Source: Anaerolineales bacterium UBA5195 (lineage in GTDB: Bacteria; Chloroflexota; Anaerolineae; Anaerolineales; Villigracilaceae). Taken from it: a stretch of 64,000 nucleotides of DNA. The position numbers were made by a program, and so were the translations under genes. The notes beneath the pieces were generated by a model. That model saw nothing but the letters and a program-made list of their open reading frames with translations, did no database searches and had not been told where the DNA came from. The DNA lies in the NCBI GenBank assembly GCA_002412925.1, contig DHVZ01000050.1, forward strand, positions 1 to 64,000, written 5' to 3'. Below are positions 33,031 through 41,246 of this stretch, piece after piece; the first letter of the stretch is position 1; each line of letters opens with the position of its first letter.

Positions 33031-34089
33031 ATGACTTCGAAACTGGCCCATGCCCTACTGATTGCTGATTACTGTTTACTAATGATTTTTTTCTCCGCTT
33101 GTGCTTCCACCCCCACCGTGGACGCTCCCTACACTCCGGCTTTTTTTTACGTCTCTCTTGCCCCGCGCGCCGCGCTGTTTTTGCTCGCTGATCCGGCCGC
33201 CTCGCCCCGTCAACAGATTCCGCTAAACCCGCCCAGCGATTGTTCGCTCTATGCCCTGCATTCGGCCCCGCGCGGACGCTGGATCGCCATCGAGTGGGAG
33301 TGCGCCTTCGGGCCAACCGTCGAGATGTTCGATACTGCCAGCGGCAAGTCGCATTTTGTGCTCTCTGACCCGACGATTGACAGCCGTTTCCTGGCCTGGC
33401 AGCCTGACGGACGCTCACTCTACCTGAAAATCGGCACGCTTTCCTTTCCGCAGACCCTGCGTGTCGATGCCGCCACCGGTCAGACGACGGAACTTTTCGT
33501 CTCAGCCTTCGTCTACGATTTAACCGTCTCGCCGGATGGCCAAAGAGTGCTTTACTCGCTGAACAAAGGCATCGGCTTTGGCTCCGAAACCTGGCTGGCC
33601 GGGCCTGATGGACAGAATCCCTCGCAGCTGCTGGTCGATGCGCAAAATATTATTGCGCTGGCGCAGTTCTCGCCCGATGGCCGCCAGATCGCCTACATTA
33701 AACTCCCTGACAGCCAGGAAATTGCCCCAGCCGGGGAGTTATGGGTGATGGATTCCGCCGGGTTGAACGCTCGTTTCCTGGCGGCCGCAGATGCGGGGCG
33801 CGGGTTCCCGCCGGTCTGGTCTCCGGACGGCGACAAAATTGCCTTTGTTGGCCGGGACGATCCCGGCGACGAAAAATCGATTAACCTGTCCGTTTACGAC
33901 CTGGGAACCTCGGTTATCTCCGTGGTTGAGACTGCCCGCTTCTCACTGCTCACTCCTCCGGTTTGGTCGCCGGATGGCGCGTTGATTGCCTTCAGCAGTG
34001 ATAAAATGGATCTATGGTTTTACGAAATTTCTGGCGGGCAGGCCAAAAAGCAAATCAGTGGCGCCTGCTGCGCCGGATGGATTCGTTGA
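33031..34089 (+). CDS. Lipoprotein with PD40/TolB-like beta-propeller repeats
   Basis: A 352-residue exported protein. The N-terminal hydrophobic stretch ends in a lipobox (FFSACAS, Cys about 25). The mature part has repeated PD40 blades: SPDGQRVLYSL (about 165), FSPDGRQIAYIK (about 210), WSPDGDKIAFVGRD (about 265), WSPDGALIAFSSD (about 310), with W/F-S-PDG-xxIA pattern. It probably forms a beta-propeller anchored in the membrane. Partner unknown. The stop codon overlaps the next gene's ATG (TGATG), so two lipoproteins are coupled. Confidence 0.85.
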   Translation: MTSKLAHALLIADYCLLMIFFSACASTPTVDAPYTPAFFYVSLAPRAALFLLADPAASPRQQIPLNPPSDCSLYALHSAPRGRWIAIEWECAFGPTVEMFDTASGKSHFVLSDPTIDSRFLAWQPDGRSLYLKIGTLSFPQTLRVDAATGQTTELFVSAFVYDLTVSPDGQRVLYSLNKGIGFGSETWLAGPDGQNPSQLLVDAQNIIALAQFSPDGRQIAYIKLPDSQEIAPAGELWVMDSAGLNARFLAAADAGRGFPPVWSPDGDKIAFVGRDDPGDEKSINLSVYDLGTSVISVVETARFSLLTPPVWSPDGALIAFSSDKMDLWFYEISGGQAKKQISGACCAGWIR

Positions 34090-34832
34090 TGAAACGCCTG
34101 ACCCTTTTCGCTTTCCTCCCTTTGTTTTTCCTCAGCGCCTGCGGCGCTGCTGCGGCCACGGAATTACCGGGGTTGCCGTTCGTGGTGACGCTCTCGCCTG
34201 AGGTGGCGCCGTTTCGTCAGCCGCTGAACAGTCCTGAACCGCTGGCCACCGAACCGGCGGCCCTGCCCCAGGTCATGCCAACTGCCACGCGGCCTTCCCC
34301 CGTGCCGCCCACCTCCACGCCTCGCCCCACCTCCACGCCTTTTGTTCCCACGCCCACTGAGACGCTCCTGCCGCTGTTGGAACTGCCCACCGAGCGCAGG
34401 AATGCTCCGGCGCTGGTGCCCTGGACCGGCCTGCCGACTTATCCCGGCGATTCTGACCCCGGTTTGCTCTTCCGCATGGACTACGACCCGAATATTTGGG
34501 CGCAGACCGAGGGCAATTTCGGCGACATCGTTTTGGGCAGCCGCAGAATCGACTACTGCACGATTACGCCCTGGAGCGGGCGCGGCCTGCCGGTGGATTG
34601 GAAGGTGGAGCACGAGTTCCGTTATATCGGCTCGGCCGCCTTCGATGTCAACACCGTCACTTATCAGGGAGAACTCAAATTTGTCAGTTATGTGGGCGGC
34701 GACCGGCGCGTACTGACGGGTTTCCAGGTGACGTTCAACGAACAAAAAGAGCAATGCCTTCAGGATGCAGAAGCAATTTTTGGCACCCTGCGCTCGCTCT
34801 CGGCCATCCCTACCATTACGCCGACACCATAA
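34089..34832 (+). CDS. Lipoprotein with Pro/Thr-rich linker, unknown function
   Basis: A 247-residue lipoprotein: MKRLTLFAFLPLFFLSACG, Cys about 18. A Pro/Thr-rich linker follows (about 55-100; TPRPTSTPFVPTPTE), then a compact domain of about 140 residues beginning TGLPTYPGDSDPGLLFRMDY and containing two Cys. I recognise no family. ATG 34089 overlaps the stop of the propeller lipoprotein gene, and the next (M23) gene starts 38 bp downstream, giving a three-gene exported-protein unit. Confidence 0.7.
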   Translation: MKRLTLFAFLPLFFLSACGAAAATELPGLPFVVTLSPEVAPFRQPLNSPEPLATEPAALPQVMPTATRPSPVPPTSTPRPTSTPFVPTPTETLLPLLELPTERRNAPALVPWTGLPTYPGDSDPGLLFRMDYDPNIWAQTEGNFGDIVLGSRRIDYCTITPWSGRGLPVDWKVEHEFRYIGSAAFDVNTVTYQGELKFVSYVGGDRRVLTGFQVTFNEQKEQCLQDAEAIFGTLRSLSAIPTITPTP

Positions 34833-34870
34833 ACCGCTATTAACGCCTCAGAGAACGTACACTTGACTCA

Positions 34871-36979
34871 ATGAACCCTCGCCTGCGCCTGTTTACGGAA
34901 TTTTCCATGCTGATGATTGCCCTGGCTGGGGCGGCTTTGTTTGCGGGCGCTCGTCTCACGCGCAGCGTTTCTGCGCGCCCGGCAGAGCTGGTGACGCCTT
35001 TCCTGTACCCGCCTTATTACGGGCGCTCCACCGAAGAATCGATTTTCGACCATAGCAGCCCCAACTACAACATGACCGACAACAAGGTTGTCACTTACCT
35101 GGGCGAGACGCTGAACAAGGCCTGTCCAAACCCGGCGCCAGCCGGTACCCCGCCGCCCAACGGGTTGTGTGATTACGGCTATGGCGGGTACTGGAGCTAC
35201 CGGTTGGGCGCATATGCCTTCTATAACGGTCACGATGGGATCGATTACGGGGTCAGCTACCGCCCACTCCTGGCCGCCGCGGATGCCAACCAGGTTGTCT
35301 ATGCGGGCTGGTACAACCCGCAAGACCACCGCAGCAACCTGGGGATTTACGTCCGCCTGCGGCACGCGAATGGATATGACACCTGGTATGGGCACATGAG
35401 CGCGCTGGCTGTGCAATCCTGCGGGTCTGTCGGCTGCGCCAATCTCCCGCATGGCGAAGTCATCGGCATCAGCGGCACCACGGGCAATTCCTCGGGACCG
35501 CACCTGCATTTCCGCATCACCAACCCGCAGGGCCGGGCGGTCGATCCGTATGGCTGGGCCGGGCAGGCCGGGCTTGACCCGTGGACCTATAACCAGCTTG
35601 AATCGCTCTGGGTGCAGCTTCCCAATATCAGCGCTTCATCTGCCAATGTTTACCCTTCGGGCGCGTCGCTGATCGAGCCGCCCGCCGCCCCCATCGGCTA
35701 CCTGGTTGATGATCTTGACCCGCGCTTCAACCAACTGCCCCCCGATTGCTGGACGGTCATCAACACCAGCGCAGCCAACAGCCAGGCCAGCCGCATGCTG
35801 GCTGTCCAGCCCATCACCAGCGGGCTTGACTCCTGCCGCGCGCGCTGGAAACTGCCGTTAGGGACGGGCGCGGGGATTTTTGCCGTTTACGTCCGTATCC
35901 CGGCTGTGCATGCCACCAGCGAAGGTGCGCTCTATAACATTGTCCACGATGGCATCACCGATGTGGTGGTGCTCAACCAGGCGGTCTTCCCGAATTCGTC
36001 TGTGCCCGATGGCTGGGTTTACCTGGGTAAATACTACTTTAATGGCCTGGGGACCGAATATGTCCAATTGGGGAACAAGACGCAGGATGTCACGGCCAGC
36101 GCCTCCAGCCTGGAAGTGGGCGCTGATGCCGTCCGCTTTGTGCCAATCCAGACCGGGACCGCGGTTCCGAGCGAAACGCCGACCGCGTCGTTGACGCCGA
36201 CGATTACGCAGACCCCGACCATCACCCCGACTCCGACCATTACGCAGACACCGTCGAAGACGCCGACGCCCAGCATTACCTGGACGCCTTCGACGACGCC
36301 CACCCCCAGTCTGACCCGCACCCCGACGAAGACGCTGACTTCCACAATTACGAAAACGCCGACCAATACGCCGCTCGTCCGTCCAAGTGACACGCGCTGG
36401 CCCTCCAGGACCCCCTCCATCACAGCCACCCGGCGGCCCACCGATACGCGCGTCCCTTCGAAAACACCCACCACCATCCGGCCAACGGATACGCGCGTGC
36501 CAACCAGGACATTGACGCCCTCGAGAACCCCGACGCCCTCGAAAACCTTCACTCCTTCGCGCACGGCCACGATCACACGCACACCCAGCCCCTCACGGAC
36601 GCTGACGCCAAGCCGGACGCCAACTATCACGAGAACGTTTACCGTGACGCCAGTTACGCCGACTGTCACGCTCTCGCACACGCCGGGGCCGAGCCCAACC
36701 CAAACGCGCTGGCCCACGCTGACGATCAGGCCCAGCAGTACGCGCTGGCCAACGAGGACACTGACACCATCGAGGACCCCAACACCCTCGAAAACCTTTA
36801 CGCCTTCACGCACACCTGCCCTGTCACTGACGCCTGCCAGCACGCTCCCTCCTGTTTTATCACAGACATTGACCCCTTCGCGCACGCCGGGGCCAAGCCC
36901 AACCCAAACGCGCTGGCCCACGTTGACGGTCAGACCCACTGACACACGCTGGCCTACGAAAACGCCGATAACATGGTAA
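34871..36979 (+). CDS. M23 family metallopeptidase with long Thr/Pro/Arg-rich C-terminal tail
   Basis: A 702-residue secreted protein with an N-terminal hydrophobic segment (about 10-30). The LytM/M23 catalytic domain is at about 110-240: GHDGIDYGVSYRP (first His and Asp), WYGHMSALA and HLHFRITNP, all ligands intact. A central beta-rich domain (about 280-425) follows. The last 275 residues (from about 430) are low-complexity TPTITQTPTITPTPT-like and SRTPTPSKT-like repeats, a wall-spanning or O-glycosylated stalk. It has no LPXTG sorting motif. It would cleave peptidoglycan cross-links or another envelope peptide. Confidence 0.9.
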   Translation: MNPRLRLFTEFSMLMIALAGAALFAGARLTRSVSARPAELVTPFLYPPYYGRSTEESIFDHSSPNYNMTDNKVVTYLGETLNKACPNPAPAGTPPPNGLCDYGYGGYWSYRLGAYAFYNGHDGIDYGVSYRPLLAAADANQVVYAGWYNPQDHRSNLGIYVRLRHANGYDTWYGHMSALAVQSCGSVGCANLPHGEVIGISGTTGNSSGPHLHFRITNPQGRAVDPYGWAGQAGLDPWTYNQLESLWVQLPNISASSANVYPSGASLIEPPAAPIGYLVDDLDPRFNQLPPDCWTVINTSAANSQASRMLAVQPITSGLDSCRARWKLPLGTGAGIFAVYVRIPAVHATSEGALYNIVHDGITDVVVLNQAVFPNSSVPDGWVYLGKYYFNGLGTEYVQLGNKTQDVTASASSLEVGADAVRFVPIQTGTAVPSETPTASLTPTITQTPTITPTPTITQTPSKTPTPSITWTPSTTPTPSLTRTPTKTLTSTITKTPTNTPLVRPSDTRWPSRTPSITATRRPTDTRVPSKTPTTIRPTDTRVPTRTLTPSRTPTPSKTFTPSRTATITRTPSPSRTLTPSRTPTITRTFTVTPVTPTVTLSHTPGPSPTQTRWPTLTIRPSSTRWPTRTLTPSRTPTPSKTFTPSRTPALSLTPASTLPPVLSQTLTPSRTPGPSPTQTRWPTLTVRPTDTRWPTKTPITW
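36160..36976 (+). repeat. Low-complexity coding repeat (Thr/Pro-rich)
   Basis: About 815 bp of degenerate repeats of roughly 6-15 bases (for example ACGCCGACG and GACCCCGACC) encoding the Thr/Pro/Ser/Arg tail of the M23 protein. The imperfect units change phase along the region, so it is probably length-variable. Confidence 0.75.
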
Positions 36980-36986
36980 GAATCCA

Positions 36987-37017
36987 AAGCGCCTCACGGA
37001 GTACCCGCAGGGCGCTT
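36987..37017. terminator. Terminator after the M23 gene
   Basis: AAGCGCC/GGCGCTT stem with a 17-base loop and a following TTTTT, eight bases after the M23 stop codon. It may also serve the convergent GT-C gene ending at 37082. Confidence 0.55.
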
Positions 37018-37081
37018 TTTGTATGACCATTTGGGAGTGCAAAAGCTTGCTTTTGCGCTGCGGCAACCCGCCAGACTCCAG

Positions 37082-38614
37082 TCAGTTTGTCAAAACATAC
37101 AAAAACAGGTTGATCAGAGTCCCTGGTTCGCTGAACTCGCGTTTCTTCGACCCAACCTGGCTGGCGCAATCCAGGATGGCGTCACGCTCTTCGAGATTAG
37201 AGGCATCTGTCAGGTGACTGAACAGGAGCCAGGCGCGCTGGTTCCCCGCCAGTGACTTTATTTCTGCGCAATAGTTTTCGAGTGCCCCGTGGAAATCGGA
37301 GCCTGCAACAACCTTGGCTGTGTCCAGCCCATATTTGGGGGCGTAGTAGCGGAAGGCCGGGATGCTCCAGTGGTAGAGATAGATGACATCTCCCTGGCGA
37401 TAATTGGCTTTCAGGTAAGCCAGGGTTGGGGCGATATTTTCCGTCATTTTGGGCTTGAGCGCCAGTTCAATTGCAAAACTGAGCGGCGAAAAGGTCAGAT
37501 AGCCAGCCAGCGCCAGTGAAAGTGCCAGCCCCAGGGCCGGTTGTTGGGCGAAAAACTGTCGTCTGGGTTTGGCGAACAACTTGCGCACCAGTTCAAGCCC
37601 CTCACCTGCGCAAAGCAGCAGGCCGGGCAGGGCAAACATGCTCATCCGCCCGCCAAAGGGATATTTCCCCAGGCTCGAAGCCGCCAGGGTGAAAACCAGC
37701 GAAAGGACGAAGATCCAGACCCAGCGTTTCCCGGCCTGGAAAAATGAAACGACTCCGGCCAGAAACAGCACCAGGAGCAGCGCAGTCGGCACATCCACAG
37801 ACAGCCCGCCGGGGATGTAAAACAACCCGCCGAGACGGTCGAGCGCCCAGGCGGGCGCAGTGGTGCTCAAAGGCATGAAATATTCGGCCCAGAAGCCGGT
37901 CAGGTAGGCGTTGGCGGCCAGGCCGCGGTACTGGATCAGGTACAGCGCGGCAAAATTAAAGACCCAAAAAGCCGAGACCAGCCCATAGTTGAGTGCGCCC
38001 GGCCAGTCTTTTTTGAGCGCCGCCGTCAGGATCAGCGTCAGGCCCAGGCCGCCCAGCGTGAAAGCCGCCGGGTGCGAGAACCAGATCGACAGCCCGCCGA
38101 GCAGGGCCAGCAGGAAGTAATCCTTCTTTGCGGCGGTTTTTCCCAGCAGCCACAATCCCAGCAGGTAAAGAAGCAAGGAGATGGCCGCATCGACCGCATA
38201 TTGCTTGACCTGCGCGCCGTACGAAATTAGGTAGCGGCTGGAGGCGAAAACCAGCAGCGCGAAAAGAGCGCCCACAGGTTTGGTCAACTGGCGGGCCAAG
38301 AGCCAGAGAGCCACCAGCGCGAAACAACCCATCAGGAACGGGAACAGGCGCAGACTGAGTTCGCGATCCCCCAGGAAGGTCTCTGCCGCCTTGATCGTCC
38401 ATAGAAATCCCAGCGGAGCGCCCTGGTCATAGTCCAATGGCCGGACGAGGCCGCCAAAGGTGCGGTTGACGATGTTCAGCGCCAGCATGGCCTCGTCCAG
38501 CCAGAACGAAAGGTTGAGCGTCAGTTGGCGCAGGCGCAGAAGCAGGCCGAAGCCAATTACCAGCGTTGCGGCGGCGGTTTCGATGGAGAGGTGGAATTTC
38601 AGGCGTTGGAGCAT
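37082..38614 (-). CDS. GT-C (PMT/GT39-like) membrane glycosyltransferase
   Basis: A 510-residue polytopic membrane protein with about 11 hydrophobic segments. The first loop SFWLDEAMLALNIV contains the D-E acidic pair typical of GT-C transferases, followed by DYDQGAPLGFLW. The C-terminal 140 residues are a soluble extracytoplasmic domain (YLYHWSIPAFRYYAPKYGLD). It would use a polyprenyl-phosphate sugar to glycosylate surface molecules; the substrate is not predictable. It is followed by the reverse-strand rsmI upstream. One of four such proteins in the window. Confidence 0.85.
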   Translation of the reverse strand: MLQRLKFHLSIETAAATLVIGFGLLLRLRQLTLNLSFWLDEAMLALNIVNRTFGGLVRPLDYDQGAPLGFLWTIKAAETFLGDRELSLRLFPFLMGCFALVALWLLARQLTKPVGALFALLVFASSRYLISYGAQVKQYAVDAAISLLLYLLGLWLLGKTAAKKDYFLLALLGGLSIWFSHPAAFTLGGLGLTLILTAALKKDWPGALNYGLVSAFWVFNFAALYLIQYRGLAANAYLTGFWAEYFMPLSTTAPAWALDRLGGLFYIPGGLSVDVPTALLLVLFLAGVVSFFQAGKRWVWIFVLSLVFTLAASSLGKYPFGGRMSMFALPGLLLCAGEGLELVRKLFAKPRRQFFAQQPALGLALSLALAGYLTFSPLSFAIELALKPKMTENIAPTLAYLKANYRQGDVIYLYHWSIPAFRYYAPKYGLDTAKVVAGSDFHGALENYCAEIKSLAGNQRAWLLFSHLTDASNLEERDAILDCASQVGSKKREFSEPGTLINLFLYVLTN

Positions 38615-38621
38615 GGAGATT

Positions 38622-39446
38622 TTATTTGACTTGATTAATCAACGCATACACGTCGCGTTTGCTCCAGCCGGATTGCCTCGCCAGTTCTGCGGCCAGTTCT
38701 TTGGCTGGTTTCCCGGTTTTCAAGGCAGGCTGGATGGCTTTGACCAGGTCTGGCTCTGTCCACTGCGCCGGTTCCCCGGTTTTCTGCCCGCTGAGGATCA
38801 GGACAAATTCTCCCCGCGGCTCGTTTTCGGCAAAATAGGCTCTCACCTGGCTGATCCGTCCGCGCACGAACTGCTCGTAGACTTTGGTCAGCTCGCGGGC
38901 AGCGGCCATTTCCCGGTCGCCAAGAAAAGCTTCCAGATCGGTCAACGAATCCAGCACACGGTGGGGGCTTTCGAGGAAGATCAGGGTGTAGGGATGCTGT
39001 CCAACCTGCTCAAAAAGGGACTTTCGCTCCGAGGTTTTCCGCGGCAAGTAGCCGAGATACAGGAACGCATCGGTCGGCAGGCCGGAGGCCGCCAGGGCGG
39101 CGATCGGCGCTGAGGGTCCGGGTACCGGGCTGACGCGATGGCCCGCCTCCAGCGCCGCTTTGACGAGCTCATAACCGGGATCGTTAATCGCCGGGGTTCC
39201 GGCGTCCGAGACGAGGGCCACGTCTCCTTGCGCCAGCGCCGTCAGGATGGTCTCCTGCTTGGTCAGCTTGTTGTGTTCGTAATAACTCGTCAGCGGGGTA
39301 TGGAGGTCGAAATGGGTCAGCAGTTGGCGGGTGTGGCGCGTATCCTCGGCGGCGATCAGTTTTGCCTCGCGCAGGATCCGCACCGCGCGTGGACTCATGT
39401 CCTCGAGATTGCCAATCGGCGTGGCGACCAGATAAAGGGTTCCCAT
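38622..39446 (-). CDS. rsmI: 16S rRNA (cytidine-1402-2'-O)-methyltransferase
   Basis: A 274-residue SAM-dependent enzyme. The conserved blocks are TLYLVATPIGNLEDMSPRAV (2-22), AEDTRHTRQLL (about 33-43), VSDAGTPAINDPGYELV (about 80-96) and PVPGPSAPIAALAASGLPTD (about 105-125). It methylates 16S rRNA C1402. The stop codon is seven bases from the GT-C gene start on the same strand, so it may be transcribed with it. The 397-bp upstream region contains two hairpins. Confidence 0.95.
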   Translation of the reverse strand: MGTLYLVATPIGNLEDMSPRAVRILREAKLIAAEDTRHTRQLLTHFDLHTPLTSYYEHNKLTKQETILTALAQGDVALVSDAGTPAINDPGYELVKAALEAGHRVSPVPGPSAPIAALAASGLPTDAFLYLGYLPRKTSERKSLFEQVGQHPYTLIFLESPHRVLDSLTDLEAFLGDREMAAARELTKVYEQFVRGRISQVRAYFAENEPRGEFVLILSGQKTGEPAQWTEPDLVKAIQPALKTGKPAKELAAELARQSGWSKRDVYALINQVK

Positions 39447-39464
39447 GCCTGGATTATACCCAGC

Positions 39465-39522
39465 GCGGTCACAAATTGCGCTTTTTCTTTGAAAGTAATT
39501 GGAGAACGCAATTTGTGATCGC
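39465..39522. repeat. Inverted repeat upstream of rsmI
   Basis: A 16-bp stem, GCGGTCACAAATTGCG / CGCAATTTGTGATCGC with one mismatch, and a 26-base loop. It sits in the rsmI promoter region. Confidence 0.65.
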
Positions 39523-39727
39523 GGGCATTATATAACGGATGCAGGGTGGAATGAATTCCGCCTGCAGCGTGCCAGCCAAAGAGGGAAGCCAAAGAATTCG
39601 CAAAAAAGGACGAGAAATCCCGTTCATTGGAGTATAATCACCGCTTAATTTTGATCTTGTCTGGACAAGTGAGCATATCGCACAAAGGAACAACGTTCTA
39701 ATAACTTATTTATTCACCTTACACCGA

Positions 39728-39791
39728 GCGTCTCGCAGGCGTTGCCCTGAGCTTGCCTAACGACAAGTTCTGGACAATGCCTGCGGGACGC
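39728..39791. repeat. Inverted repeat in the GDH leader
   Basis: A 13-bp stem, GCGTCTCGCAGGC / GCCTGCGGGACGC (one G-T pair), with a loop that contains AGCTTG/CAAGTT. It lies 50 bp before the GDH start and is a candidate transcript structure. Confidence 0.55.
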
Positions 39792-39843
39792 ACCGTAACA
39801 TTTGCTCGCCATTATTATTCATCAGTAAACAAAGGAGGATTCT

Positions 39844-41097
39844 ATGAATACAAAAGTTTTTAATCCGTTCGAGATGGCGCAGCGACAGTTGGACGAAGCC
39901 GCCGCGCTGCTGCAACTTGATCCGGCGGTGCATGAACTATTACGCTGGCCGCTACGGGAACTGCACGTCACGCTCCCCGTCAAAATGGACGATGGCTCAA
40001 CCAGGATTTTCCATGGTTTCCGCATCCAGTATAACGATGCCCGCGGCCCGAACAAGGGTGGCATCCGCTTCCACCCCGGCGAGACGGTCGACACTGTCCG
40101 CGCGCTGGCGGCCTGGATGACCTGGAAATGCGCCGTGGTCAATATCCCGCTCGGTGGAGGCAAGGGCGGCATCATCTGTGATCCCAAGGCGCTTTCTGCC
40201 GGTGAACTGGAGCGGCTGAGCCGCGCTTATATCCGCCAGGTGGGGCGACTCCTCGGTCTGGAGAAGGATGTCCCGGCCCCCGATGTGTACACCACTCCGC
40301 AGATTATGGCCTGGATGATGGATGAATATTCGGCCATGCAGGGTTACAACGAATACGGGATGATCACAGGCAAGCCCCTGGCGCTGGGCGGTTCAGCTGG
40401 TCGCGGAGATGCCACGGCGCGCGGCGGCATGTATTGCCTGCGCGAGGCAAGCAAAGCGCTCAAGCTTGATCTCAAAGGTGCAACGACAGCCATCCAGGGC
40501 TACGGCAATGCCGGTTCATTTGCCCACAAGCTTGGCGTGGAACTGATCGGTCTCAAGGTTGTGGCTGTTTCCGATTCTAAGGGTGGCATCTATAACCCCG
40601 AGGGGCTGGATTTTGCGCAGGTCTCAGCGCACAAAGCCAGGACCGGTTCCGTGATTAACTTCCCCGGGGCCAAAAATATCAGCAATGCGGACCTGCTTGT
40701 GCTGGATGTGACCGTCCTGATCCCGGCTGCGTTGGAAAATGCCATCAACGAAGACAACGCCAACCGCGTCAAGGCCAAGGTCATCGTCGAACTGGCGAAT
40801 GGCCCCACCACCCCCGAAGCGGATAAGATCCTGCACGATAAAGGCTCCTACGTTATCCCCGACTTCCTGTGCAACGCTGGCGGTGTCACCGTTTCTTACT
40901 TCGAGATGGTCCAGAACGCCTATGACTACTACTGGGAAGAGGCCATCGTCCACGAGCGTCTGGAGAAGAAAATGACGACTGCTTTCTGGTCCGTGCATAA
41001 CATGGCCCAGGAACACAAGGTCCATAACCGTCTGGGCGCCTACCTGGTGGCGGTGAACAGGGTCGCCGAAGCCGTCCGTTTGCGCGGTTGGGCATAG
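39844..41097 (+). CDS. gdhA: Glutamate dehydrogenase (Glu/Leu/Phe/Val family)
   Basis: A 417-residue enzyme that interconverts glutamate and 2-oxoglutarate plus ammonia. Signatures are GPNKGGIRFHPGETVDTVRA (substrate-binding; 60-80), PLGGGKGGIICDP with the catalytic Lys near 105, PAPDVYTTPQIMAWMMDEY (about 140-158), the dinucleotide-binding region GYGNAGSFAH (about 220) and FLCNAGGVTVSYFEM at the end. The usual second-position NAD(P) specificity residue cannot be read with certainty. A strong AAAGGAGG site precedes the ATG. It lies 150 bp before the ATP-grasp gene. Confidence 0.94.
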   Translation: MNTKVFNPFEMAQRQLDEAAALLQLDPAVHELLRWPLRELHVTLPVKMDDGSTRIFHGFRIQYNDARGPNKGGIRFHPGETVDTVRALAAWMTWKCAVVNIPLGGGKGGIICDPKALSAGELERLSRAYIRQVGRLLGLEKDVPAPDVYTTPQIMAWMMDEYSAMQGYNEYGMITGKPLALGGSAGRGDATARGGMYCLREASKALKLDLKGATTAIQGYGNAGSFAHKLGVELIGLKVVAVSDSKGGIYNPEGLDFAQVSAHKARTGSVINFPGAKNISNADLLVLDVTVLIPAALENAINEDNANRVKAKVIVELANGPTTPEADKILHDKGSYVIPDFLCNAGGVTVSYFEMVQNAYDYYWEEAIVHERLEKKMTTAFWSVHNMAQEHKVHNRLGAYLVAVNRVAEAVRLRGWA

Positions 41098-41142
41098 GCT
41101 ATAATACTCACAATATCTTTTCAGGCCTCCCCTGTTCAATGA

Positions 41143-41210
41143 GGGTTTCCAGGATTTTCCGTGAAAAGAGCCGCATTTTGGGGTTCTACCATGGAGATTT
41201 CCAAAAAGCC
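41143..41210 (+). repeat. Interspersed repeat, copy E (shortened)
   Basis: It matches the element in the same orientation as 58342 and 61855: TTTCCAGGATTTTCC, then GAAAAGAGCCGCATTTTGGGG, then CTACCATGGAGATTTCCAAA. The CCTGCCCCGAT-type hairpin in the middle is missing. It lies where a longer start for the downstream gene would begin, so it argues against the upstream start. Confidence 0.75.
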
Positions 41211-41246
41211 TGCAATGAGCATGGGGAGGCAGAATATGTTTTTGAA

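Larger units (their letters stand above)
39447..39843. other. 397-bp intergenic region between rsmI and the GDH gene
   Basis: No credible protein gene. It holds two hairpins (39465-39522, 39728-39791) and a TATAAT at 39633-39638 that could serve the downstream glutamate dehydrogenase gene. A 200-base 5' leader with a hairpin would result. A Shine-Dalgarno, AAAGGAGG, is at 39831-39838. Confidence 0.55.

Noticed and set aside
36160..36976. Short-period repeats that could be mistaken for a CRISPR array
   Set aside because: Units vary in length and encode a continuous Thr/Pro-rich tail; there are no spacers and no cas genes.
36034..36987. A 317-residue antisense open frame rich in Val and Gly opposite the M23 tail
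   Set aside because: It is a mirror of the Thr/Pro-coding repeats; no ribosome-binding site and biased composition follow automatically from that.
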